Of a stretch of DNA of 64,000 bases, positions 45,548-56,737 are shown piece by piece. Within the stretch, counting starts at the first letter, position 1; every line of letters begins with the position of its first letter. The position numbers and the translations under genes were made by a program. Under the pieces are notes generated by a model. It was given only the letters and a program-made list of their open reading frames with translations. It was not told the origin of the DNA and searched no databases. The stretch comes from Cyclospora cayetanensis (lineage: Eukaryota; Apicomplexa; Conoidasida; Eucoccidiorida; Eimeriidae): assembly GCF_002999335.1 (NCBI RefSeq), contig NW_020312749.1, positions 62,001 through 126,000 on the forward strand, given 5' to 3'.

Positions 45548-47340
45548 GGGATTTTTGATCCGTGTCTTATCAGGAGCTGACGCTATGGTATCAGGGAATG
45601 CACAAGAGGGCACATGCTCTCTCTAGACACAGGGCGTAGGGATGGAGGCTTACTAACTTTCACGGGTCCATGATGGCAGTTGGGTGTGATCCAGAGGCTG
45701 TTGGCGTATTCAAGCCAAAAAAACCAAAAATTATCGTGTCATGGATGTGGTTACCTCTTTCTGCTTAGGGAAGGCAAATGGCCACTACTCTCCAGTGCAG
45801 GACGCGCTGTCTTGGAATTTCCAGGCCTGTGTGCCTCTGCGTAGGGGAGCTATGAGCATTGCTTAGTCCTGCACTTACCGTGAAAAAAGCACTCTCTAGA
45901 AATAATAATGGCTATATAGGCCTTGAGCCTAATGATTACGTGCGTCCCGAAGAAACTGCAGTGCACCCTTCAGCTACCTGCCAGGGGGGAAAGAGCAACA
46001 TGGTAGCAAAAAAAAAGTGCCTACGGGAGTAGCGTGATGCGGAAGAAGCTGGCGACGCGCCATCCAGGAAGAAGACTAGGCGCAAAAAAGCATTTATTTG
46101 TAACGGTGCCCCCCCTCTACATGCCTCACGTTTACTAGCCTGATGGGCCCCACCAAGGCTCTTTTTGGTCGCCACTGCCTGTTGAACCCTTTAAAGAGTT
46201 AGCGGCATCCCTGCATGCCCGTTCGTCACTTTCACGTCGGCACTTGAGGCTCGTAGCGCACGCTAGACAAGAATGGCTGCTCCAACCAACTCCCTCGAGT
46301 TGTACGAGCAACTTCCGTTTTAGTTGTGGGAGCAGTTTCTTTCGTAAACCAGGCGCTGTGCTTTGCACGTAAGATATGCGGCATTGAAGTACGCCTGCAC
46401 CTCGGGGGTTGTCCATTTTGGGGGTGGCTTAACTCCTGAAAGCCCCCTAAGAGTTGCAACAGAACCATCGCATTTGTGCAGCAGCCGAGCTGCTGCACAT
46501 TCTCCTACGGGCTCTAGTGTCTTCAGCGTGAAGTCGGGGAATAATAGTCAGCGCGGTTTTACGCGTTAGCAAGCAGCCTCTACACAAGGTCCTGCTCTCT
46601 TGTGGGAGACCCTGCCTCGGTGGGGAGGTAGGGTGTGGCTCTCCTACGTAGATGGACGCAGAAGGCCTTTTATCCCTCGAGAAGCAAAGGGCGCACTCAA
46701 GCGCGAGTGGCTCGCCATATGGTGTTTGCCTCCTCACACCATCAGCAAACCGTCGAGCCCCGCGGTTTAAGCAATAATCGGATGCTGTGTATGAAAGCAT
46801 TAACGCGTATGTACTCCTTATGAAGAGAGGCTATTCAGCAAACCCTAGCTCTAAAGCGTAATAAAACTGCGAACGGAAAACGCCGGTCTAGAGCTGAAGC
46901 CGCAGCACGGTACGGCTTTTGCATCCCCCAACACTCGGCTAGGGGCTGAAAGCGCCAGGTCGGAAAAGACGGATGCAGGGACGGAGGCGCAAGGGGAGTT
47001 TGTTTGGTGTCATAAATGTGGAGATGGGATCCGCCTTAGTGCCAGCAGCTGCGCTTTGGCATCAACAAGTATATAGCCTTCCAAATGAGGGGCTGGAAAT
47101 AGCAAGAGGACTTGGCGTTTTCCCTGTATTCCACGCGAGGGGCATGCCCAACGAGCGAAATCGCCTGAGACACACGCGAACGATCAGATCCCGAATTCTC
47201 CCAGGAGGGCTCCTGCGCGCTTCAGCACTTTTATTCTCCACGAGCCTTGAAAGGGCACCCTCTTTCGGCAAGGAGTCGGTCTCAGACTCCCCTCTTGGTT
47301 GCCACGGAATATGCGTGCGGTCTCTAGGTGGTGTGTCTCT

Positions 47341-47500
47341 ATTGGGTGTGAAGGAAAGGGTTTGGGTGTGAAGGAAAGGGTTTGGGTGTGAAGGAAAGGA
47401 TTTGGGTGTGAAGGAAAGGATTTGGGTGTGAAGGAAAGGGTTTGGGTGTGAAGGAAAGGGTTTGGGTGTGAAGGAAAGGATTTGGGTGTGAAGGAAAGCT
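47341..47500. repeat. 20-bp tandem repeat, about eight copies
   Basis: The unit GGTTTGGGTGTGAAGGAAAG is repeated with only G/A changes at one position. Because 20 is not a multiple of three, each open frame reads the same 20-residue cycle (Pro/Ser/His/Thr/Phe-rich on the minus strand), so all three minus frames stay open. It lies just downstream of the last supported exon of the large gene. Confidence 0.95.
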
Positions 47501-47540
47501 TGGGGTCTGGATCGCGCAATGAACTGCAGAGCCAAGCGTT

Positions 47541-50500
47541 TGCATCCCGAGATGGTAGGAAGAATGAGGCTCACATGCATCAGTGCCCCGTAGGCCTTAA
47601 GCTGCTCCTGCACGCAATCCTCGCTGCCACTCCAAACGGGTTTGGCGCCATCTGAAGAGCAGAGCTGTGCTGCGAGGTCCTCGATGAGTTGCTCATTGGC
47701 AGCACCCTGAGTACAAGAAATCCACAAACAGCCACGTGCATGCTAGCCTCCTGGGGGAAACTCACCATGGATCTACGCACACGTGGTTCTTCTGGACTCG
47801 CACGCCTTACACGATTGGGTCTGGTGGGTGTGGTGTACATATAGATACATACAGGAAAAGCCGGATCAGACACATTTCGGATTACCTCGTCGTCTTCTCC
47901 ATCGTCATCCCTTCCGCTTCGCTCGAGCGTCACTTCGCACAGCCGTCGCAGCGCCAGAAGCAGACGCAGTTGAGGCTCCAGCAACGGCCGCAGCTGGGAG
48001 AGCAGCTCTACCTGCATCAACTCCCCCGCCGACAAGTCTGGCGCTGCTTCTGAAGTTGCAATCGGCTCCTCTGGCGGCACAGCTTGCAGAGAAGGGCAAG
48101 CACACCCCTCCGGGGATTCGCTCTTGCTGCTTCCCAGAGATCCAGGAACGCTCTGGCCTATCTTCTCTGGAGGCTGCTGCTCTGCCTCTTGGTGCTTCTC
48201 CTTCCCCTGCTGCTGACGCAGTAGCAGGTATGCGTGGGCACAGTCCATTCGCTGCACCAGCTGGATCACTCCAGGTGTCGGAAGGAGCCGGATCAGCGCA
48301 AAGAGGAGCTCTTTGTTGTTTGCAAGGCGGGGGGGCCTCAAAGCGGCACACAGGAAAATCAAAACCGAGCGAAAAACGAGCAGCCAACCTTCAAGATCAC
48401 TTCCAGGCTCCCTCAAGTTCGAGGATGCCGTGGCATCAGCGCCACTGCCCGCCACAGTCGCTGATTGTGCTGTAAGAATCGGCTCCGCCTCAACCCTCTC
48501 GACGGCGTCCTCACCAAAAGCAGCAGCACCTACAGTTGCACTTGCAGCAGCAGCACCTCCAGTTGCAGTTGCAGGCCCTGTCAAAGCCGCAGGAAGAGGC
48601 AGCCGTGTTAGCAAGCGGCGCGTGAGAGAGGCCAAGAGGTCCAACAGCCGATCCGCAGCGAGCCTGCAAGGAAGGCAAAGAGGATCTGCGTCTGTGCGCC
48701 TAAACTGCCTTTGAAAGCTTGTTAAAATGCAGTACTTTGAGAAAAAAAGAGAGAAAGGGAGAGAGATTACACCGTGCAAAGGGCTGCAGAAGAGCACGAT
48801 TCTCTCAATTTTAGGGGCATTAAAAGGGGCCAGGTACGTTCTGGGGGCGCATGGGGAATGGATGCATCTACATCTGCTTTCAACCCAGAAGCAGCAGCAG
48901 CAGCAGCAGCCGGAGGAGAAAAACAACATGGCACCAAAACGCAGCAGAGGCCAAACAAGTAAAAGAATCAGCAGCGCACCAGTGGATCATCTCGGCGGAG
49001 TGTGCGATGTTGATGAGGTTGGAGGCGCAGATTTCGAAGAAGAAGAGATTTCGAAACGTCGATGCATTCCTACAGCCCAACCGCGCGCACGCAACAGCGT
49101 AGCAACTGCAATCTGTAATGCGGAGATCCCGCCTTCATACCAAGCCACAAGCGGCTCGTTCCCTCAGCTGTGGGGTGGGCTTTAACTTCGAGGGAAAGCC
49201 GCAGACAGAGGTAGCGCTGGACAGACGCTGTCTCTCCCCTGACAGGTGACAGCATCCCGAAGAGCCGGCAGTCGACTGTATGCGCTAAAAGAGCAGCCAG
49301 GCATAGGCGAGCAAAGCGGACTTGCCATGCGATCAATCGGAGAAGCGCGAGGATAAGCAAGGAGCCTAGGGTGGCCTCTCGCAGCTTCGTTCCTCCTTCC
49401 CAGTATACGTCTCGCAGAACCTGGGCGCAGAGACACGTCCAAGCCTCACAGCCTACGTCGCAGATGCTCGAGTTGTGACGGGAGCTTTGGCACAAATATC
49501 CACAGTGCGCGATTTCTGTTACCGCGCTTCGCCTTCTGCAGCGGCCACCATGCAGCCCACGCAGGAGGCAAATCTCCAGGCTCCATAAACTCCATCAAAA
49601 CACGAAGACTCCCGCCGTCTTCCCAGCGCGGAAGCGACTTTCTGCCTTTACGTCCCTCGAGGCTTTAAGGGCTTGCACCCCCCGATTAAGTACGCTCAGA
49701 AGGCGCTAGTCCTTAATGCCGAGCACGGAGAGCTGCTCCTGCGGGTGTGTGTATTATCTCCTGCCTACCTTCGAATGGAAGTGGCGGCAAGCGGACTGGT
49801 CCCTTGTAAGCATCAGCAAGCAGAGAGAAAGCAGCAGACCGGCAGGAGGCACGGGGTAAGATATATCGCGTCTTAGGCCTTTTGCTGCAGAAAGATCGCA
49901 CAAAATGGAAAAGCGCATGCGCCGTACAGATCTGCTGCTGTTGAGGCTTACACAGCGTGCGGAGGCTGCTTCTTGCGAATTCGCGCGTCGCTCAGGAAGC
50001 CGAGAGAGCTACCCCTGGCTGAACTCTCACCGAGCAGAAGCGTCTTGAAGGTACACTGCGTCGGGAGGGCCTGTGCAGCCTCTAGAAGTGAGAGCAGAAC
50101 CGCTTCACTCTCTTCGGTGGACAGACAGTACAGCCTGAGCAGCAACACGCAGCAACGCCCACGCCCCTCCAACTCACTCGTGCTGCCGCTCATCTCTCTT
50201 CTTGCGGATCGCAGTCATGCGGTGGCTGTCTCAGAGCTTTTGTCGAGCTTTCGAGTGAATCTGGAAGGACTGCGAGTGAGTCTAAGCGCGAGGAGGGAGG
50301 AGTGGGCAACCCGTTCAGCGGCTTACCGGAAGCATCTGTTGCGGTACAGGAGCACGTAGAGCAGCAGGGGGTGGAGGCTTCGCGCTAGAAGAGGGCCAGA
50401 GAGCCCTACGAGAAGCTGCCGAAAGCAGATTTCCTTGAAAGGCGGGAACCTCAGCTCAGGAGGCTGCATGTTCTCGAGGCACTCGCCGTTTGACTGGCAT

Positions 50501-53500
50501 CTAAAGTAGGCAGGGTCGTACAACGCGCCGAGGGAGCCAAGGAACACGTTTGTCTGAACACAAAGGCGGAGCCCTCTCCGAACTGTTAGGGTGAATGAGC
50601 AAAGCCGAAGGGAGCAGCAAAAGGCGAGTGGGAGGGAAGGTGGCAAAGGGGTTCGAAGCGGCAGCGCACGAAACGTTGGGGATGTGCAGCAGCAGCAGCA
50701 CCAAGACAGAAGGCACACACATACAGACGCTCTGTATATGCAGGCAGTGGTGGCTGGATGCAGGGGTGGCTAGAGGCAGGGGTGGCTCAATGGGGCAGTC
50801 AGGGAGTGCGCAACTCTACGGGTGAGAGGGGAAGGAGGGGGCGAGGGAATTTGCTGTTGCATGGTGTGTCTACGTGCTCTATCTCTGTATGACGGCTTCT
50901 GCTGAATCCATGGATGCTGCCTACACACTGATGCTGTAAGGGCGGAATGTGTGCAGCAGCAGCCGGAAAAAGGCAGCCGTGCTCGAGACCAGCCGCAGCT
51001 TACGGCTATGGGAGAGCGATGTGCAGCCTTCCACTGTTCAGTCACTGCGGAGCTCTCTGGAGAGGCTTTCTTCGCGCGGGGGCGAGGCGGAGGAGCACCA
51101 ACACCAGCAGGAGCAGCAGAAGCAGCGACAGCAGGAGAAAGAGCAGGCTTCGCGACACGGGGGGGAGGCAGAGAAACGCCTCTAGCCAAAAGTACGTGCA
51201 GCAGGATATGCGTTTGCTGGCTTGCTGTTGTGAACGGCTCGAGTCTGCTAAGAGGGGCTTGGCAACCCCTTGATGCGCCTTCGTGACGCTGTTGAAGTGC
51301 ATACAGTTGCTCTTGAGATTGCATGATGGCTTCCAAGCGAGTGGCGGGGGGAACATGGAAGGCGAGGGCAAGCAGCAGAAAGAGGCAGTACGTTCCCAAG
51401 ACTTCAGAAGGCGTCACTCGGCATAGTTCTACATCCGGAGTCACTCCCCACGCCTCGCCAGCAGCGCAAATTGACCACGTTCGCAGCAGATAGGCTGCCA
51501 GCTCTGCAGCGCAAAAGGGCAGACTTAGAGCACACGCTGCGCATGCCTGTGCCAGCGACTGCCTGGAGCCGCCGGAGTCGCGAGAAGCAAGCCTACTCCT
51601 GAATTCAGCGATCTGAGGGTCTGAGCAGACGGAAAAAGAAGGACGGGATCCCAGGCACACCAAGCAGCAGCAGCGGCGAGACTAACTACAGGCTGCTGCT
51701 GCTGCTGCTGGTCGTCGCGATGGTGGCTCGGCTGCTACTAGGGGAAGGGGCAAGGATGCTGCTGCTGCTGCCTAAAGCTCTCCCACTTACCCTTGGCTTG
51801 CTCGGCGTTCTCCACGGAGGCATCCCACACCGCCATGAGAGCTTCCAGCAGCAACAGACAGGGGCTGTCTGCTGCTGGGCAGCTCAGCATGGGAATAAGG
51901 AGCTGCTGCTGCTGCCGCTGTTGCTGGTACAGGAAGTAGAAAGGCGCGCAATGCGCAGACCTGTCAGAAAGCGGAGGCAGCAAGCTGCTCAAACTCGAAT
52001 CCGCTACAGGCGGCAGCCAGCCCTTGCTACCTTCGCACATCTTACAGCGACTGGCCTTCGCAGTCACAGCGGCACTTGCTTCCTGTCCAATATCCTTCGC
52101 GTGTCTTTCTGAGGAGGGCGCTGTAGTACACGGCGACGCGGCTTCTGCAGCTTCTCGTTCCTTCTGCTCCAGCTGCCTCGATCCGCCCCGTCCTCGAGTG
52201 TCTTCTTCCGAGGCGCGAGCGTCAGGAAGCTTCGCGGCAGGCGGTAAAGGACATGCCTTAGCCAGAATTTGGTGGGGGCAGACGAAAGCCAGCAGCTGCA
52301 GTAAAGCCACCAACAGCTGCTGCTGCATCTCAAAAGCCACACTCTGGAAGAAGGATGGCGGCTGCGTGAAGATCAGCAGAGAAATGATCGAATCCATAAG
52401 CGTCAAAAGGCACGAGCTATGAGTGCTCTGAAGGCCTCTCTGCGAGGGGTTTTTGACGCCACCCTCATAGCTGTTATTTCTGCTGCTGCCGCTGCTGCTG
52501 CTGCTGTTGTTTTCGCTGCTGTTGTTGTTTTCGCTGCTGTTGTTTTCGCTGCTGCTGCTGTCGCTGCTGCTGCTGTTGGAGATCAGGGTGCCTGCTTCAG
52601 CTCCTCCCACATCCAGGGGAGTCCAGAGGGGCAGCAGATACACGCGAAGCACATTGATCTCACCGTCGTCTCTGCTGCTGCCTTCTGTTGAAAGCCGCCT
52701 CGGAGCCTCTGTCGCTGAAGGGGCAGAAGGGGATGCCTCGGGTGTACTGCCACGTGTTGTGCCCCCCTCCGTTTGCTGCTCGAGGGAGTATGCGTACTGG
52801 CCTTGCCGTTGTTGCTGCAGGAGCTTCTGCACGTTCTCTGGAGCTGCGAGCTCGTCGCAAGACAGCAGCTTCTCTTCTAGCGGAGTCTGCGGCGGCACCG
52901 CAAACAGCAAGCCTCGAGCCGCTGCTGCTGCTGCATCTTTCGGGTAGAGTCTGCGCAGGGCCCCTAGCAAGGCTTCGTACAGTTCCACGCCGCAACCTTT
53001 CACAGGCACGCGAAACACGTGGCTCCTGTAGACAACGTCGACTTGCAGAAGACTGCTGTGTTTCGGGGGGTTATGAGGCGTCGAGGAGGGAGGGCAGCCT
53101 TCCTTGGCAAGAATAGCAGCTGGAAATGCGCTGGAAGAGGGGCTCTCCATCAGCGCGCCGGCACGCTCATCTTCAACACACACAGCAGCGCGTGAAGGCG
53201 CACGGGATGGTGATGCAGGGGGTGTTGAGCCTGCGAATTCGGCCTCGTGAGTCTTTTTGGCCTCGTGAGTCTTCGTCGTTTGTCTCGCTGCATCTGCCTC
53301 CGCAGCAGCGGGGGCATACTCGGCTGCCAGGAGAAGCTGCGTCACGGTAAAGCGCGCAGAGAGCGCCTCTATGACGAGGTGACAGAGGGTTGCTAGCGCT
53401 GCGACACCCTTGGCGTCTACGGATGAGCGGCTTTCTTCAGTGGCTCTGCACGTAAGGGGGCATTCTGGAGACTGCTGGCGCGAAAGAAGCAGCGGGGGAG

Positions 53501-53834
53501 TGTAAGAGGGGTCTGCGGCGGCGTAAACCGAGCAGCAGGCAGCAGCATATTCCCTGAAATGATGCGCGAAAAAGAGCAGCAGGGCCTTTACATTGCCGGT
53601 GCGCTCATTCGTCTGCAGCAGCGGCAGCAAGAGATACTGCCACACGCACGTGGCTGCCCCTTCAGGCAAGTAGGCTGGATTCAGCTGCAGCAGCCTTCGC
53701 CACAACGGGCATCTTGTCTCCAAAGCCTCTCCGGCTGCCGCTCTGGAAGTAATCGGCGAAACAACCGCCAACAGAGGATGCGCTGGATGCAAGGAAGCGG
53801 GGGAGTTCCCCGGAGAGGAAGGCGTCGATCCCAT
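47541..53834 (-). CDS. Very large helical protein of unknown function
   Basis: The first exon 51791..53834 (ATG at 53834) codes 681 residues, joined in phase to an exon starting at 51620. Further supported exons are 50327..50553, 50031..50182 and coding blocks near 49170-49420, 48900-49060, 47890-48665 and 47545-47710. At least 1,500 residues are likely. The sequence is rich in Leu/Ala helices separated by Ser/Asn and Gln tracts, as in solenoid (HEAT-like) scaffolds. Blocks such as AYLLRTWSICAAGEAWGVTP and LYDPAYFRCQSNGECLE look conserved. I recognise no catalytic motif. Candidates include ubiquitin-pathway or transport scaffolds, but nothing decides. Internal exon borders and the 3' end are uncertain. 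Confidence 0.6.
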
Positions 53835-55203
53835 GGCTCACTCCGCCTCCAGCAGGGTTCTGCTGAAGGGGGGAAGCGGGGAGGGGGGAAAGAAGGCTGC
53901 TCTGGCTGGCTGGCGCTACCGTCGTGTAAAAATCTCGTCGAGCTTCGTGCAGCCGCCAAAGAAACAAGCCGCTGCAGCGCACGAAGCAAACTCCGGCGGC
54001 TTCGGAATGCAGAAAGCAATCGGCAGCGTGGCACAGAAGGGCAGGCGGGTGGAAGACGCGAAGAAGGGGCACCCGTGGGCGGAAAAGCGGGAAATCGAGG
54101 AGGAGAAAGAGAGCCTATGTAGCCTCAGAGGGCTGCAGGAGCTGGCAAAAGGACGCCTCGCGTCTGTGCGGTCTCTACTGCACGCCTCACGGCATTTTGT
54201 GGCGGGAGCTGGGAGCTTCTGTGAGCGCGCATGCACGCGCACACGACAGAGTTAAGATCCTTGCCGTCTTCCGAGGCTTGCTCGCTTTTCGCGAGGCCTC
54301 TGAGGCAGACAAGCTCGCTCTCTCCTCCGCTTTTCTCCGGGAGACTGCTGGGCTGTCGCCAGCGCGTCGAATGTGTGTCGCCCTCCGAGTTGTGACGCAA
54401 GACACTCCGGCGCGTTCTCAGCACTGCCCTCTATTCAACGGGCAGCTTGAAATGCACTAACCAAAGACGCGCGCAGTCGCCTCTTATTCTACGAAGGAGT
54501 CACTTGGTCATGGTGGGGAAAGCGTCGCACGCAGAAAGCGGCGGCAGCGGCCGAGTAGCCGGGACTGGCCCCCCCATGCCGCCGCTGCCGCTAGGGCGAA
54601 AAACACACGACTGGGCGCCTGAACACCTGTAAAAATACGCGTTTCCCTCTGAATTCAAGGGCCAGAAATGTGTACCGCCAAAGCGAATGCTTTGGTTCGG
54701 GTGGAAGGTTCGATTCCGCCGCCTGGGATGCCCCCGTGGTGCAGCACGCCTCTGTTCGGAAGGCGGAAGTAGTACACGCCTCTGGCAGCGCATAGTTGGG
54801 GGTACGGTGCTTGCCCAGGGGATTGCTGGCACGGCATTTCTGTGCAAACCGGCGAGCTCCCGTTGTTTTGGTGAGTTACATTTCAGAGAAGATCAATGGG
54901 TGGCTCAAGTACACCTTGCTGCGCAGGCGCCCGCCTCGAAAATTCCCTCGCCCTATGCCCGCCCCTTTCTGCCACACCCCAAACCCCCTCCGTAACCGTA
55001 CAACTATTATTCTCAAAGTGTGCAAATGTATATATAGACTAAATATACACTGTATGTATACGCTGCCCAGGGATCGTGGCTTCGCTCGGTTCGCCTTCAT
55101 TCTCGGGCTTGCCGCTAGTGGCGGCGGCCCCTTCCCGCCGAGTGGCATGAGCAAGCGCGGCAAAAAAGCCAAGAAGGCGAAGCGAAACAGCAATAAAACT
55201 TTG
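53835..55203. other. Intergenic region with a hairpin cluster
   Basis: Upstream of the large minus-strand gene and downstream of the next. A plus-strand frame at 53833-54255 is open and hydrophilic but overlaps the start of the large gene head to head. The only clear structure is the hairpin run at 54674-54770. Confidence 0.5.
54674..54770 (+). ncRNA. Candidate structured RNA (three or four consecutive hairpins)
   Basis: Hairpin 1 is CCAAAGC-GAAT-GCTTTGG (54678-54695), extended by CCG/CGG past a TT bulge. Hairpin 2 is GGTGGAA-GGTTCGA-TTCCGCC (54700-54720), seven pairs with a seven-base loop. Then follow CGTG-GTGCAG-CACG and CGCCT-nine bases-AGGCG. The GGTTCGATTCC string looks like a tRNA T loop, but no acceptor, D or anticodon arm can be fitted, so it is not a standard tRNA. 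Strand is unknown. It is called a candidate from base pairing alone. Confidence 0.3.
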
Positions 55204-56737
55204 CTACTCCTCCATCAGAACGTATAAGGGTTCATCTTCCTTATCCTGACTCGGTGCTTGCCGCACGGCCGCTCCAAGCTGCTGCTGCTGTTGTGCTGGT
55301 GATGACTGGGGGTGTCTTTGCGGAAGTTGCGGCTGTTGCAGTGCTTGCTGCTGTAGTGGGGGCTGTTGGAGATGCAGTGGGCGCTGCGGCAGCCACTGGG
55401 GAGGGGTGTGCTGTTGGCGGTGTTGCTGCAGCATTTGCTGCTGTTGCTGCAGAAGTTGTTGCTCCTGCATGCCCCCCCGCTGCGGTTGCGGCTGTAGCAG
55501 CGGTTGCGGCTGTAGCAGAGATTGCTGCTGGAGCAGCGATTGCTGCTGCAGCAGATGCGCATGCGGCAGCCCAGCGTGCGCTTGAGGCGCAACTGGACTG
55601 TCCCTTTGCTGCTGCATTAGGAGCTGTTGCTGCGGCAGCTGCCTGGGGAGGGTCGCACGTGGAAGCGGCTTCGACTGTTGCGGCTGCTGGTGTGAAGGCT
55701 GTTGCCGTTGTGGTTGCTGCTGCTGCAGCGGCTGCTTGGCAGCGGATTCATTCGGGAGCCCTTGCTTCCCTTCTGAGGGCTTCAAAATGAGCGCCACGTT
55801 GTACACCTGAAGCGACCGCAACTCTCTGCCACAAGCACTGAGGCATCTACACGCTTTTGCAACGTGCAGCGAGGCACCCCTCTGCACACTAGCGGCGCTC
55901 TGTGGAGCTCGTGAACGCAGCAGCTGCCCTGGTGCTCCTTTTACCTGGCCTGCCACTTCCACCTGAGCTACCTCCATGCCTCGAAAGCAAGAGCCCTCCT
56001 CTGCAAAGAAGCAATAATCGAAAAAATAAGAACGGCACAGCATGCATCTTCGATTCAGCTCTTAGCGCTGCGTTTAGCTGCATATCCGAGGCTTGCCCTT
56101 CGTAGTGTGGTCCGCTGTCGAGTATTCTACCTGAGTTGGAAGACACGGCAACCGCGGCGCAGTGGCAGTAGAGGAGGTCGTTCAGCATGGAAGGAACATG
56201 GGGTGCGTCTGAGGTTGACCAGCACACAGCAGAGTGGGAAGATCAGATGAGAAAATTTGTACAGGAGCCGGAAAATGAAAATCGCCACAGAAACAATGCT
56301 GCCATGCGACACGCACATCCTGCATGAGCACGGATGGCAGATGAGCACTTTTTTGTTTACTTTCTCCCCCTGAAAAAAGAGGCGGGTGTGCGCTAGAGTT
56401 AAAGCGAGAACAGGTACATCTAGGGGTTTCAGGGCTTTCAAACCAACCAAAGTTTCGAAGAATCTGTCTGGCTTCAGCTTCCGAGGTTACGCGCTGCTGT
56501 AAACTGCAGAATACAACACATTCCCTATGCCTTCATTGAGTGACAGCACGTTTCCTCAGCCACAAAAACGTCCTCCCCATCTCGAATACTATTTATAGCA
56601 GCTCCTTCCCTCCAAAGCTTTTCGCTAGCAGCGCAAAAGCTCAGAACGTACATGGCTTCAGTCTGAGCTGCAGCCGCCGTAATCAGAGCGGCACCCTCAG
56701 ACGTGCAGAGTCGATTCTTCCAGCGGAGTCGGACCAT
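55204..56737 (-). CDS. Gln-rich protein of unknown function, 382 residues
   Basis: Four exons, complement(join(55204..56000, 56131..56208, 56418..56503, 56550..56737)), phases 2, 1 and 1 all matching, give 382 residues. The N-terminal 200 residues look folded: MVRLRWKNRLCTSEG at the start, an Ala-rich helix, a segment RQILRNFGWFESPETPR, then MEVAQVEVAGQVKG, which could be the first strand of an OB-like fold. The C-terminal 180 residues are mostly Gln, Pro and Leu with several CAG tracts. I do not recognise the family, and the OB-fold idea is weak. One intron is only 46 bp. The ATG at 56737 may not be the true start if an upstream exon exists near 57.4 kb. AATAAA at about 55191 lies on the opposite strand and is not its poly(A) signal. 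Confidence 0.65.

Larger units (their letters stand above)
45513..47540. other. Spacer, possibly with 3' exons of the next gene
   Basis: Minus-strand frames at 46135-46416 and 46447-46800 and a plus-strand frame at 46973-47371 are open but lack motif or splice support. They may include the unresolved 3' end of the large minus-strand gene. The 20-bp tandem array lies at 47341-47500. Confidence 0.4.

Noticed and set aside
47341..47500. CRISPR-like array
   Set aside because: Repeats are directly adjacent without spacers, and the host is eukaryotic.
47184..47545. Pro/Ser/His repeat protein on the minus strand
   Set aside because: Open only because the 20-bp tandem unit lacks stops in that orientation. 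The same residues appear in three frames.
53833..54255. 140-residue hydrophilic plus-strand frame overlapping the start of the large minus gene
   Set aside because: Head-to-head overlap with a well-supported ATG and no motif. More likely the 5' flank of the minus gene.
54674..54735. A second tRNA gene suggested by GGTTCGATTCC
   Set aside because: No 7-bp acceptor stem, D arm or anticodon arm can be placed around it. The pairs form separate hairpins instead.
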